Of a stretch of 64,000 nt of DNA, positions 1 through 10,572 are shown in pieces. A program made the translations under genes and the position numbers. Under the pieces are notes generated by a model that was not told the DNA's origin, ran no database searches, and saw only the letters and a program-made list of their open reading frames with translations. Positions within the stretch are counted from its first letter, which is position 1. The number at the start of each line of letters is the position of its first letter. The stretch covers positions 1,114,664-1,178,663 of the forward strand of contig CAUYUJ010009779.1 in NCBI GenBank assembly GCA_963575745.1, given 5' to 3'. The DNA comes from Prorocentrum cordatum. Taxonomy: Eukaryota; Sar; Dinophyceae; Prorocentrales; Prorocentraceae.

Positions 1-600
1 AGGAGGAGGAGGAGAGGGACGGACAACGACGACGACGGTTCAAAAATCAGGACTAAATCGAAACCGGGGGTGGCAATACTGAAAGAGAACCGCGTGCAAA
101 GCATCGGGCCGCAGCGGGCCGCCCGAGCATCGGCATCTCGGGCGAGCTCGGGCCGGCCGGAGCCGGCAGCAAGTCGGATCGATCGGATCGAAATGGGCCA
201 TGGAGGGGTGGACGGGGATGAAGGGGCCTGGGACACGAACACACACACACACACACACACACACATAAACACTCCAGATTTCGTAATACAAGGGAGGGGG
301 TCTCAACCGTCCCAGACGAGACGTTTTAGACCCCCCCCCGTGGGAGAACCCTCCAAAACATCGTCCCCAGACCCCCCCAGGCCCTCCAAGATAGCCTGGG
401 ACACACACACACACACACACACATAAATACTCCAGATTTCGTAATAAAGGGAGGGGGGTCTCATTTCGGGGGGGGTCTCTTCCAGGCTATCTTGGAGGGC
501 CTGGGGGGGTCTGGGGACGATGTTTAGCAGGGTTCTCCCACGGAGGAGGTCTGAAATGGCTTGTCTTGGAGGGTCCAGACCCCCTCCCTTTTATCACGTC
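1..600. repeat. Foldback structure with CA microsatellites
   Basis: Positions 331-395 and 482-545 are near-perfect inverted copies of about 65 bp carrying CATCGTCCCCAGACCCCCC and its complement. Between and beside them lie (CA)n tracts at about 236-266 and 400-424. A direct repeat reading ACTCCAGATTTCGTAATA occurs near 270-290 and 432-450. The strand could form a long hairpin. No coding signal was seen. Confidence 0.7.
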
Positions 601-602
601 AT

Positions 603-749
603 CTGGAGTAAACACACATAACAGGATTCCCCGTAGTTTCCGATATTTCCTTGGTGTTTGTCTTCCGCACCACTTCCCATGTTTCCCCCATATTTTCTCG
701 GGGATCGACGATTACTTGTGTCTGTGTGGTCTTTTCCCTCCTGAGGGGC
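603..749 (-). mobile_element. Family B element (putative introner)
   Basis: The core matches the other B copies: GGATTCCCC, two CATATTTTC-like blocks, TCGACGATTA, TGTGTCTGTGT and TTTTCCCTCCTGAG on the plus strand. On the minus strand a GC donor can be placed at 749 and a CTCCAG acceptor at 604-603. Flanking exons were not recognised. Confidence 0.6.
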
Positions 750-1929
750 GGGGGAGAACGACTCTTCCCACGCGACAGCGAATGCGCATGAGCACAATTC
801 CGTGCTAGAGCTCCGCATGACGCCCTGATTACAGGTCGCCGCGGTAGGAGGGAGGAGGGTGCCTAACGAGACGAGAGGGGACAAGATGCAACGCCCAACG
901 ACGACAATCCGACGGGACGCCCTCGGGCCTTGACCTCGACAGGCACGCTACCAAGACCGCTCCGCACTGCAGGACAAACTTGGCATCGACTGCGTGGGAT
1001 TCACCTGGGCAACTTGCCCCCCCCTCCCCCCGTATAGAAGGATGCCCACTGTACATCGACAGAAAGTTTGGCCAGGGCCATCTGGGGTTCACTGGTGCCT
1101 ACGCTCTCTTGACTTGGCCAGGCAGGCGCACAAGATTCACAGTGCTTGCTTCGAAGAAAAATTACCCTCGTGGGTGTCAGCCCATCACTCTGCCCCGCTA
1201 CCCCATGGTGTAAGGAAAGACAACAATAATAAACAAGACGGAGCAACCGCCACATCGTTATGTGGCATTTCCTGAACAAAATCAATCCGCCAGAATCTGA
1301 GCCCAGGAGGCGAAGCGAGGCGAAAACGCACTTCATGTATTGGTCAAAGCGCCTGAGTCCGAGGGCAACGACGCTCTATTCTTAGGTCTTCCCCCATACA
1401 AAAAAAGGCGCCGTTTATCCCTGTCTCCAAACTTGCTTCCTGACAAGGGGTGCGAGGCGAACCCGGCCGTGGCGAAAAGGGCAAGTGGTCCAAGGAGGCG
1501 GAAACGGATGCCATCGGCATCGGTGGTCTGCTTCCCAACTGGCCCCAACAGAATTCCACTCCCAAACGAGGCGCCAAACCGCTCCCGGGCTCGATCCTGC
1601 AAGGCTTCCTTTCCCCGGGACAAATCGGACGGCCCGTGGGCCCGAAACAGGCCTCAGGGGCCGAAGTTGAGGATACCACTATGCCGCGATCCGCGCTGGT
1701 TCCATCGCGATGCGCTGGCGCCGGTGTGTCCTTCCTGCCCCCCCCGAGCCCCTGGAGGTCCCCGTGGAGTCTCCGGGGAAGGGGCCCCGAGGCCCGAGAA
1801 GAGGGGCCACAAGCTCCCAGAGCAAACTTTGGCCTCGACCCTCTCCGACACGCGGGGTGCTGGATTGCTCTGCAGTCACTGGGGGGGAAGCCGTCGACCT
1901 GGAAATGGTGATACACCGCGCACAATCGG
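750..1929. other. No recognised gene
   Basis: I see no motif-bearing reading frame or repeat in this stretch. The overlapping open frames are ordinary for GC-rich DNA. Confidence 0.4.
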
Positions 1930-2098
1930 GGATGGACAGACCCCCCTTTAGTAAAACCGTGGTTTAGTGAAAACGACTTGAGGCCGAAACCTGGCGGGCG
2001 CAAGCCTGGAAAATAACAACCACGGTGCCCTCTCGAGAACCGAAAACGGACAATTCACCAATCGACGTGTCACTGTTGGGGGTCCTGTCCAGCCCCGA
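1930..2098 (-). mobile_element. Family D element
   Basis: Starts with GGGATGGACAGACCCCC and ends with the inverse at GGTCCTGTCCAGCCCCG. The internal CCTGGCGGGCGCAAGCCTGG and ACCGAAAACGGACAATTCAC are shared with the copies near 22.3, 41.6, 49.6 and 60.8 kb. Same polarity as all other copies. Confidence 0.75.
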
Positions 2099-2218
2099 AA
2101 CAAATCGGTGACAGGCCTCCGATAGCGAGCTCGCACGCCCTATGGCAAAATAAGCCATCGGGCACCCCTCGGCGATGAATGGGCAACTCGGGGTCGACGC
2201 ATACTCCCACGAACCTAC

Positions 2219-2402
2219 AATCGGGGCCTTGACCTAAGGAATCCAAAATAAGGAACGAGGCCACCTTTTCCAAGAAGTTAAATTTCGATTTCCAATCGAA
2301 AACATAAACAAAACCTGAGGCAAGGTGCGAAACACCTAAGGAACGTGGAGCCCCTCCCCAACGGAAAGGGTTCCTTCTTCAGGGCCCCGACTGTATCCAC
2401 CT
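2219..2402 (-). mobile_element. Family N element (TIR about 11 bp)
   Basis: Ends are CAATCGGGGCCTTGACC and GGGCCCCGACTGTA. The internal GGAACGAGGCC and GAGCCCCTCCCCAACG are shared with copies at 44272-44378 and 50702-50885, all in the same orientation. Confidence 0.6.
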
Positions 2403-3300
2403 CACACGTTGCCCCTGGTCTCCTCTCCCGAAGCCCAGCCCGCTGAGGCAAGCCACCACGTCGACCGACTGCGAGGCCAAGTCCAAGCCGAGCGCCTGCG
2501 CACGGAGTTTTTTTTCGCTCCAGCCTCGGGCATGCCTGAACGAGCATCACAGAAAGACAACTCCTGCCCCGCGGCGCCGCGCACCGCGGCCCGACCACGG
2601 CAGCGGCACCGCTCACAGCGCCATGACCCCGAAGCCCCAAGGGCAAACGGAGGGAGGAGGCCCCGCCTCGTTCTGCACCGGAGACAACCGCCCATACAGA
2701 ACGGGCAGGACCCCGCCCCGCCTCACGCACGCCCGAGGGACCCGGGCAAACACATGCTGGAACCCGGGACCGAAGAGCGACACGACCCGACGGAGGTCGG
2801 GCCGCCCGGCACGACCCCCAGGACGGGAAGCCCAGGGAGGGACACCTGGCCCGAACGGGGGACCTGCGCACCAAGCGACCCCCTGGGGAAGGGGACCGCG
2901 CTTTTGGCGGCCGTCCCCGGGTGCGGGGGCTTGTCGCCCCGGAGGCCCAGCGCTCCCCGCCTGCGCCAGGGGGCAAGCTAAACACCTGCATCGATCCTGG
3001 CCAGGGCCAGTCCTTGGCCCAGGCTGGGTCGGGCAGGTGGTAACGGGGGGTGGCCCGAACGGGGGGTGAAGAGAAGGGCCCCTTGTAGTGCCTCTTTGGA
3101 GCTAGTTTGGGCCCTAGAGGTGTCCTAAAGGGCCCCGTTCTTCACCCCCCCATTCGGGTCACCCCTCATTACCATCCGCCCGGATGGGCGTATGCGCACT
3201 GCCGGCTTGGCCAGGAAGGCGCCTGCACCAATCCTGACCCCGACCTCGGCCTGGCCAGAAGTAGGGTGCAAGTTTACACCTGGTGCACTCCGACCACTGG
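2403..3300. other. GC-rich stretch without a recognised gene
   Basis: Very GC-rich on both strands with several chance open frames and no conserved motif. Around 3145-3190 a piece reading GGTCACCCCTCATTACCATC recurs near 17690-17715, so part of it is repeat-derived. Confidence 0.4.
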
Positions 3301-3309
3301 GGAGGACAA

Positions 3310-3478
3310 GGAGGTGGAAGGAGGAGGAGGAGGAGGAAGGGGAGGAGAGGGAGGGGGAGAGAGAGACGAGGAGGAGGAGGAGGAGGAGGAGGACAGGACA
3401 GGACAGGACAGGACATCCGCATAATAAGGGGGTCAACGGAGGAGGAGGAGGAGGAAGAGGAGGAGGAGGAGGGGGAGG
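3310..3478 (+). repeat. GGA microsatellite with AGGAC block
   Basis: Imperfect (GGA)n interrupted near 3390-3415 by a short GGACA pentanucleotide run. Any open frame through it encodes only homopolymer-like peptide. Confidence 0.9.
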
Positions 3479-3899
3479 ATAATTGCAGTGTAAGGCTGAT
3501 GCCGTCAAGGGAAAGCATAACCCTGTGCGTCGGATGAGGCGCTTGGGCTCACCACCCCTATCGACGCGGTGTGGGTGGCTCGTACGCGCCTGCCGCAAAT
3601 CTTTAGCAGACGCCTGTGCCAGCTCAAGGTGGAAGGCACATCCACCGACGGCCATGTCCCAGTGACAACGGGGTCTCGCGGGAAACGTCCCCTCCTGATC
3701 CGTCTCGTCCTACGCATCCTCACCCGTGCTTGCTGCCACTGGTGGCAGGGGCTGCCAAACCCTGGGTGGGTCGTGCCAGAGGGCGCGAAAAGGGCCCCCA
3801 GAGAGCTCCACAAGGGTTCCAAGAGGGCCCCAGGACGCCGCTGCGCGCGGGCCCACCATTCTGCCGGGAGAGAATGACCCCGGCCCTGTCTTAAAGAAA

Positions 3900-5904
3900 C
3901 CGCAAGAACGCCCCCAGAAGGCGTTTCGCTGGAGTCCGCCTGCGCTGTCTGACGTGGGCGGGCTGTCGGCTGCCACGGGAAGACGTCACCGGAGTCCCGG
4001 TCCATGATGTGGTCCCAGGTTGCGGGGGCGACGTTCCAGATGTACACCAGGCGCCCCCGGCAGCACCAAGTGGCGTTCAACTTGCGCTGGACCCACGAAG
4101 AAAGCGGCCGCTGGTCCCAGCTGGGGAGGCCTGTTTTCTCGGGGCCTGAGGCCTCAGGCTCAGCCTCCCAGAGAAAGCAGCCGAGGGCTGGCGCGTCCAC
4201 CTCCCAGACCAGCAGGGGGCCTGATGGGGGGGCACGTGTCGCACTTGGCGGACAAGGGGCCCGTTTCGGAGGCGTCGTTGCCGAACCTTCCGTCCGTGAT
4301 CCTAATGGCCAGGATCGTGGTGTTCGCGGGCCGGGGGACGTGAGGTCCGGATGGGGTCATGAGAAGGTCGCCCAGACGCCTGGTCTCTCCCTCGGTGGGG
4401 TCGCGCCAGTATCCCAGGGGCCCAGGGCGGGGGGGCGGTGGGAGGGCGTGGGCGACTGGGTCCTTGTCGTGTCCGTTCCGCCACGCTGTGTAATCGGAGA
4501 CTTTGGCTGCGACGGTCGCGCCTGTAGGGCTTGGGATGCACTGGGCGTGAACGTGAGCCACCCAGCAATTCTCGCAGAACCATCTGAGGTTCTTCCCGTC
4601 CAGGTAGGCTGGCGGCCTGTTGCTGGCCAGAAGGTCCCTGACCGAGTCGCCCTCCCAGGTTCCGTCGGTGCGCATCAGCTTGTAAGTCTGGCAGCGGTCG
4701 CAGGTGAGGATAGCGTTCTTCTGGTCGCAATGTAACCCTGTCATCGGTGATGGTGGGTGGCTTCAGCTTCGCGCCTGGCGCGGGGGCGGGAGGCGCGGGG
4801 GGTGACGGGTCGGTTTTGGAGAAGGCTGTGCCCCCCCCCCTACCGTGCCCGAGGGCAGCGTCAACCCTGTTTCCCCCAGGCCCGAGTCGGGCCCGGCCAG
4901 GGCCGCGTGGAGGGCGCAAAGTGAGCACTCGTAGTCTGCGAGAGGGCCGAGGTGCGCAAAGGGAACGATTGCCTCCAGGACCAGCAGCGGGGCCTTAAGC
5001 TTGAAGTCGGCCATCTCCATGTCTCCCCAGGTCTGGGGGCACCCCGCCCTTCTGGCTGCGTCATGGCGGTGGGCGTTCGTCACCAGCTTGGAGACGTGTG
5101 AGTGCGTCCTCGATCTTCCCATGCAGGTCGGTGAAGTCGTTCACCTTGAGACTCCATGCTGCTGCCAACTTCTGTCGGACCTCTAGGTGGGCGTCTTGCC
5201 AGGGTACACAAAGGCCGAACACGGCCTCGACGACGTCTCCCGCGCCCTCGGCGTTGGCGAAGGGCCAGAGAAAAATACTGGGCTCTCGGATCATGAACAT
5301 CATGACGACCAATAGGGCGCGGGCCTTCCGTGTCTCCACGGGGCGGTCATCAGCGTCCTTCAGTCGGTCGCGTACTGGGGGTCTTTGTGTCCGGCGAGTA
5401 AGAGAACTGGGTGTGCAGGCCTGGGTGTGACCTGTGCCGACAACACCTGCTGGTGGACGCGCTCCATGCCTGGGGGACTTGCCTAAGAACCCCTTCGGCG
5501 CGCACTGGCGCCGGGACCCGCGGCGCCGCCCATTCGACGCCGGGCGCGGCGGAAGGGAGTCGGTTGAGACAGCGCGCGCGTTGTCCTCCCAGGGGGTGCC
5601 CGAGCCCCATGCCCACGCCAGGCAGGCCCCGAACATGTTGCAGACCAGGTTGCTGGCGCCGAAGCCGAGGTGGGACCAGGCTTTCCGGTCGGGTCTGCCT
5701 GGATCCCTGGGGACGTCCGCCAGGGGGAACTCGCGGGGGTGGAGCCCGGAGACCAGGTAGGAGGACCACGGCGAACGCAGGCGCCGAGAGGTTGTTCATG
5801 GCGTTCAGAATGGAACGCCCCAGGGCTTCCCAGTTGAATTCCGGCTCGAGCGGCGCTTCGACCCTGTCTGCGAAGCTGTTGGCCAGGGACTCGCGGGCGC
5901 GCTT
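3900..5904 (-). pseudogene. Frameshifted C-terminal part of the helicase gene, with zinc-ribbon Cys pairs
   Basis: Directly downstream of the helicase frame the minus strand stays protein-like, but the coherent reading changes frame repeatedly. Blocks in order: LYGRLTALWVRFKKHRTPGN to about 5905; RARESLANSFADRVE to about 5760; SNLVCNMFGACLAWAWGS near 5650; REPSIFLWPFANAEGAGDVV near 5270; ADYECSLCALHAAL near 4920; HCDQKNAILTCDRCQTYK with WFCENCW at about 4735-4570; WVQRKLNATWCCRGRLVYIW near 4080. The CDRC and CENC pairs look like a zinc ribbon. At least five frame changes without clear splice sites suggest a decayed gene or assembly indels; some could be unrecognised introns. I cannot name this tail; linkage to the helicase is inferred from adjacency. 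Confidence 0.55.
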
Positions 5905-7382
5905 TTAGCCGAGTCCACCTCCTTCGTCGCGCCGTCTCCTTCGATTTTGCTGGACCAAGAGACAGGGTTGGTGACCCAGGTCGCGAGGTCGTGGATCGGG
6001 TCGACGTCGGTGTCCGGTTCCTGGAGGAAGCGATTGCCTGGGGTGCGGTGCTTCTTGAACCTGACCCAGAGTGCGGTGAGCCTCCCGTATAAGCCTCGAC
6101 GAAAAGGCGCTTGCGAGCGTTCGCCCGTCCCCGATCACTATGACGAACCGGGTGGCCCTGATGATCGCACCGCTGACTCTGTTGGCATCGTCGATGAAGC
6201 TCCAGTTGCGGCTCCCGTTGGACCTGGTGGTGAGGAAGATCACTACGTCAGCCTCGCCAACCTGACTTGAGACAATCGTAGCAAGCTTGAGTGTGCCCTT
6301 TCTGAGGTGCTGGTGGGCGATGCGCCGAATCCCAGGGAAACTCAGACTGATTCCGACCTGCTGCCAGCCGAAGGTGTCGACAGGCCGGTCATCAAGCTCG
6401 CTCGACACAACTTTCGGTGCCAGTGAGCGGCTGCGGTCAATCCTGTTGCCTTCTCCTCCTCTGCGCTTGCCGCCTTTGCTCTTGCCTTTCCCACCGCGGG
6501 AATGCCGGATGACGCCTGTGATGTAATTCGGGCACTGAGGCCAACCATCCTCCAGGATCGCTGTCTGCAGGTGGTGCCCGACGACCAGGCGCACGGGAAT
6601 CCGCTTGTCCACAGGGGGTATGCGGGCGCGGAGTATGTCCTCTGCCAGGGCTGCTTCAGGGAGGTTCGCGTAGCCTGCGTGTATCTTGGACGTGACTTCC
6701 AGGGAAGGGTTGTCAACGAGTAAGAGACGGTGCCTGTCGTTCGGGTCGGCGGAAGTCGGGTGAAGCGGAGTGAGGGTCGTCTCGAGGTCGTCATTTTCGG
6801 ACTTCGAGAGTCTTGCCAGTTCGCTCAGCCGTTCGTCGTCTAAGGGCCTGATAACGCGCCAAGGAAGACCGTCGACCAGGGGCCGGTCTGCGAGGGGTGC
6901 GAGAAGCCCGCTGGTAATGCAGCTGCTGTAGAAAACCCATCTCGGCCAGGCGAGGATCTGCGGGTGCATCCTGTAGCACACCGCTAACTGAATGACAGCT
7001 GAGTTCTGCCCCTTGAGGGCGTGCAGTAGGCGGTCGAAGATGCTGACGAGGAGGACCAGGTCGGCGGCTAACTTGGAAATGACAGTGGGGGGAAGGTGTT
7101 TGGGATCCCTTACCAGCACTAGGTGGCCACCGCTGCGCACCAGATTGACCAGGGACATAGCGGAGTGGAGTTCAGTGGTCTGGCCCGCCTCATCGATGAC
7201 CAAGAGCGCGAGCTGGTTGGGGCATCCACCTAGTGCCTCAGCCGCTTCGTGGGTGGAGACGATCACTTTCGCCCTGTTGATGAGGGCAGCGCGGAATTGC
7301 ATGACATCCTGCGCGGAACCCTCAGAAAGCTGGAAGCGGCCTGTGGCGTTATGGTAGTGTCCTTCCGGGTGCGGCTTATCAG
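5905..7382 (-). CDS. UPF1-type superfamily 1 helicase, motifs Ib to VI, Walker A exon not found
   Basis: The reading frame carries SF1 helicase motifs in the right order: RAKVIVSTHEA (motif Ib-like), VIDEAGQTTE (motif II, Walker B, near 7195), RDPKHLPP (motif III, usually GDxxQLPP), CYRMHP (motif IV region), IPVRLVVGHHLQTAIL (usual VITPYxxQ region), GEADVVIF (motif V) and NRVSGAIIRATRFVIVIGD (motif VI, usually NVALTRAR). Upf1-like proteins are ATP-driven RNA/DNA translocases. The GKT Walker A loop is absent, so an upstream exon is needed. I start the exon after a GACAG acceptor at 7384-7383 rather than at the first Met at 7440, because that Met lies in a dispersed repeat. Odd points: a basic GKGKSKGGKRRGGEGN insertion, Arg for the usual Gly in motif III, a weak motif VI and a frame change at about 6090. 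It is probably inactive or needs correction. Confidence 0.7.
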
Positions 7383-7525
7383 CTGTCGACCGCGCCGAGC
7401 AAACAGCCGAAGCAGAAACAATCAGATGACGGACGAGCACACATCCTGAACATCCCCTGTATGCTGGTCAGCAGAAGGGCTGGACAAGGCCGAGCAAACT
7501 GAGGCAGAGGGACTCATCCTCTAAA
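7383..7525 (-). mobile_element. Family R dispersed repeat abutting the helicase exon
   Basis: Shares AACAGCCGAAGCAGAA and CTGGTCAGCAGAAGGGCTG with 56385-56560, in the same order and orientation. On the minus strand it ends in pyrimidine-rich CTGCTTCGGCTGTTTGCTCGG followed by an AG in both copies, which fits an intron 3' end. Confidence 0.6.
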
Positions 7526-7534
7526 GGTAGGTAG

Positions 7535-7685
7535 GGTATGTCTCCCTACAGGCGCATTCTATGCGAAAAACCAATCATGTCCCAAACATATTCGAAAACT
7601 ACTCAACAATGGTCAACACATCTACCCCAGACTATGGTTTCACTATTTTGGAGCGTTCCTCCTGTAGAGGGGCAGGCCCGACTTA
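7535..7685 (-). mobile_element. Family C element
   Basis: Arms TCTCCCTACAGGCGC and CCTCCTGTAGAGGGGCAGG, with the internal CTATTTTGGAG block near the right arm as in the other five copies and the same orientation. Confidence 0.65.
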
Positions 7686-7785
7686 ACTCTAAAGGGAGGC
7701 CAAGAACTTGGCTGGCGGTGGGCAATTCAAACGGAGCAGACTCAGAGGACGAACTAAACAATCCCCATCCCCACCAGGGAAGCCC

Positions 7786-8432
7786 CTCCTCCCCCTCCTC
7801 CTCCTTCTCCTCCTTCTCCTCCTCCTCCTCCCCCTTTTCCTCCTCCCCCTCCTCCACCTCCTCCTCCTCCTCCAGCTCCTCCTTCTCCTCCTCCTCTTCC
7901 TCCTCCCACTCCTCCCACTCCTCTCCCCCCCTCCTCCTCCTCCTCCCTACCTCCTCCTCCTCCTCCTCCTCCTCCTCCTCCTCCCTCCTTCCTCCTCCCC
8001 GCTGGACAATCTTCATCCCCTGGGTAGGGATGGATACCGTCTCGTTATGGCGTCGGAGCACCCGTCCTCCTCCTCCCTCCTTCTCCTCCTGCCTCCTCCT
8101 GCTCCTCCTTCTCTCCTCTCCTCCTCCTCCTCCTCCTCCCATCCTCCTCCTCCTCCTCCTCCTCCTCCTCCTCCTCCTCCTCCTCCTCCTCCTCCTCCTC
8201 CTCCTCCCTCCTCCTCCTCCTCCTCCTCCTCCTCCTCCTCCTCCTCCTCCTCCTCCTCCCTTCCTCCTCCTTCCTCCTCCTCCTCCTCCTCCTCCTCCTC
8301 CTCCTCCTCCTCCTCCTCCTCCTCCTCCTCCTCCTCCTCCTCCTCCTCCTCCTCCTCCTCTCCCCCCCGCTGGACAATCTCCACCCGCTGGGTAGGGATG
8401 GGTACCGTCTCGTACGGGCGTCGGAGCACCCA
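7786..8432 (+). repeat. TCC microsatellite arrays in a direct duplication
   Basis: (TCC)n tracts at 7786-7990 and 8068-8368 are each followed by the same 70-75 bp unique block, starting CCCGCTGGACAATCT and ending GCGTCGGAGCACCC, at about 8000-8072 and 8369-8432. The long open frames here are homopolymer artefacts. Confidence 0.85.
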
Positions 8433-8810
8433 TGTCCACCTAGAGGGGGTACGCTGGGAGAGCCAACTTGCCCTGCCCTAGTGGAGGTGGGGATGGTTCC
8501 GACGACGATGAGTCAGAGGAGCGGTTTTCTGACGAGAACAGCATCTGGGAGGGAGCGTAATCTCCGCTGCGTTAACCCAACACGCTGGGTTCCCCGCCTC
8601 GGTTCGCATTGTGATACGATGTTCCACTCGGAGCTCCTTCCTTCGAGGGTCCGGATGGGCGGGAGGATGGTCGGCTGCGGCGCGAGCACACCGAGCGTGC
8701 CCCTGTCCTCTGTCCAATCTCCTCCTGGTCATCGGCGTCCTCCTCCATCCGCTTCCTCGCCCTCCTCTTGCAGATCTCCTCTCCTCACTCGTCCTTCCTC
8801 TCTCCTTTCT
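8433..8810. other. No recognised gene
   Basis: Unique-looking GC-rich sequence between two TCC arrays. No domain or element signature was seen. Confidence 0.35.
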
Positions 8811-8811
8811 C

Positions 8812-8946
8812 CTTCTCCTCCTCCTCCTCCTCCTCCTCCTCCTCCTCCTCCTCCTCCTCCTCCTCCCCCTCCTCCTTCTTTTCCTCCTCCTCCTTCTCCT
8901 CCTCCTCCTCCTCCTCCTCCTCCTCCCCCTCCTCCTCCTCCTCCCC
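8812..8946 (+). repeat. TCC microsatellite
   Basis: Imperfect (TCC)n with occasional TTC interruptions. Confidence 0.9.
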
Positions 8947-9131
8947 ACCCTCGTCCTTCCTCTCTACTCCTCGCCGGCGCCCCTCTGCTCGCCGGCTTGC
9001 CCACCGCCTTTTCCACCCTCGCCCCGCCGCAGTCCGCTTCTCTCTCGCCTCTCTTCGGGGCCCGGACCGTCCCGTGATCACCGCCTGCCGCCAGGGAGGC
9101 ACGCCCAGTGCAGAGGTCACAACATCCCCCC

Positions 9132-9450
9132 CCCCCACAATAACCACCCCGACACGCGAAGTCGTTTAGTATACGCACCCAAACTGGGCATCGCTCGGAC
9201 GTCCATGTCCTGTGTTTTTGTTTGGTTTCGTGCGTGCTTTTTCGCCAGCTGATCAAGGATGCTCCTCGATGGTCCTCGCCGAAGGAAAAACGCACACGTC
9301 CGAGCGATGCCAAAACAATGACCACCCCGACACGCGAAGTCGTGTAGTATACGCGCCCAAAGTAGGAATCCAACAAGGGCAGGGCTGCTTAAGAAAACGC
9401 CCAGGGCCGTTTCGTAAACGGCAGTTGTCCGGTCCAGGTGGGTTTTTTCC
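9132..9450 (-). mobile_element. Family K element interrupted by a family A introner
   Basis: A 48-bp block starting ACCACCCCGACACGCGAAG occurs at about 9135-9183 and again at 9318-9366, directly flanking the A element at 9184-9310. The right part, CAGGGCTGCTTAAGAAAACG, matches 47550-47570. Confidence 0.6.
9184..9310 (-). mobile_element. Family A introner
   Basis: The plus strand shows GGCATCGCTCGGACGT at one end and ACGTCCGAGCGATGCC at the other. On the minus strand it starts TTTTG/GCATCG and ends CCCAG, so a 127-nt GC-AG intron can be drawn. Confidence 0.75.
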
Positions 9451-9542
9451 TCCCTAGGCAGTGACGCCGCGCACGCAACCGAGGAAAATCAACACTGTCG
9501 GGTACGTGTCGCTGCTGGTGCCACCACTGCAACAATAGCACT

Positions 9543-9667
9543 CTGGCCATCACTCGGACGTCCATTATGTGTTTTCTTCGGTTTCGTGCGTGGCTTTTTC
9601 GCCAAATGATCAGGGATGCTCCTCGATGGTCCTCGCCGAAGGAAAAATGCACACGTCCGAGCGATGC
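9543..9667 (-). mobile_element. Family A introner
   Basis: 125 nt. Minus-strand donor CCTTG/GCATCG at 9667 and acceptor GGCCAG at 9544-9543. One arm has CACTCGG for CGCTCGG. Confidence 0.75.
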
Positions 9668-9741
9668 CAAGGCACGCGACCAAGGAAAATCAACACTGTC
9701 GGGTACGTGTCGCTGCTGGTACCATCACTGCAACAATAGCA

Positions 9742-9869
9742 CTAGCCATCGCTCGGACGTCCATTTCCCGTGCATTGTTCGGTTTCGTGCGTGTTTTTTT
9801 TCTGCTCGATGGTCCAAGATCGTCCTCAATGGCTCTCGCCAGGGAAAAATGCACACGTCCGAGCGATGC
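9742..9869 (-). mobile_element. Family A introner
   Basis: 128 nt. Minus-strand donor CCTG/GCATCG at 9869 and acceptor GGCTAG at 9743-9742. Confidence 0.75.
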
Positions 9870-9889
9870 CAGGAGCACCAGCATGTACA

Positions 9890-10570
9890 CTTCTGCGCGC
9901 TGACTGTCACGCCCACCCCCCTGCAGGGGGGGGGAGGCACGTCGTCCACCAGCCACTTGGCATCGGGCATCTGGTCCGCCTCGCCAACCGCGCGCGGCCC
10001 GGCGCACCCCCGGCGATGCCCGCGAGGCACGGCACGCCGAACAGATTCTAGGGCGCAAACAATCCTACCTCGCATTTGACCACCCTCGCTTCCAAGAGAT
10101 ACCAAGCGACGCCAAACTACGGTCTGCGCTGGTCAGGCCACTTGACCAGGAGGCGCGTGGTATGACTTGGTTTTGCCTGGAAACGAAAGCGGGGTAGGTA
10201 ATTCACGCTCTGAGATTCTCACTGCGGGTGGGGAAGCTCAGCAACAGTCTCCATTGTCGCAGGGCTGCAGGACACAGACTACGAGAACGGTCCCCATGCA
10301 CCGTACCATGGTAAAAACTCCTTCCAGGCCCTGTAGTTCGGCGTCAAGGGGCCGAGCAACTATGAGGCCGCTTTTTTTGAATCGGCGATACCTCGGGTTA
10401 TCCGGGGAGGGGGGGGGAGAAGGGGGCCGGCCGATAACCTAACCTTCGCGCTGTGGGCAGCCCTGCATATGCCCGCGCCCGCCCACCCCGGACCTGCGCA
10501 GCCGGCCAGGTTTGGTTATCCTGGCGGGGGAGGAGGGGGTGGGCAAGCCCGATAGCCCAGGTTATGTGAA
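9890..10570. other. No recognised gene
   Basis: No conserved motif or repeat family was recognised in this stretch. Confidence 0.35.
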
Positions 10571-10572
10571 TA

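Larger units (their letters stand above)
9473..9871 (-). repeat. Tandem duplication, about 200 bp, each unit holding a family A introner
   Basis: The block starting GAAAATCAACACTGTCGGG and ending CAACAATAGCACT occurs at about 9482-9543 and 9677-9742. Each copy is followed by a family A element. Confidence 0.8.

Noticed and set aside
1001-1336. Minus-strand ORF near 1 kb
   Set aside because: Examined for RNase H or RT motifs because of its length; none present.
7538-8481. Long ORFs through the TCC/GGA arrays (also at 8.8-9.4, 10.4-12.1, 31.0-32.6 and 42.0-42.8 kb)
   Set aside because: They consist of Ser, Pro, Leu, Glu, Gly or Arg homopolymers in all six frames, set purely by the triplet repeat. 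No non-repeat domain is attached.
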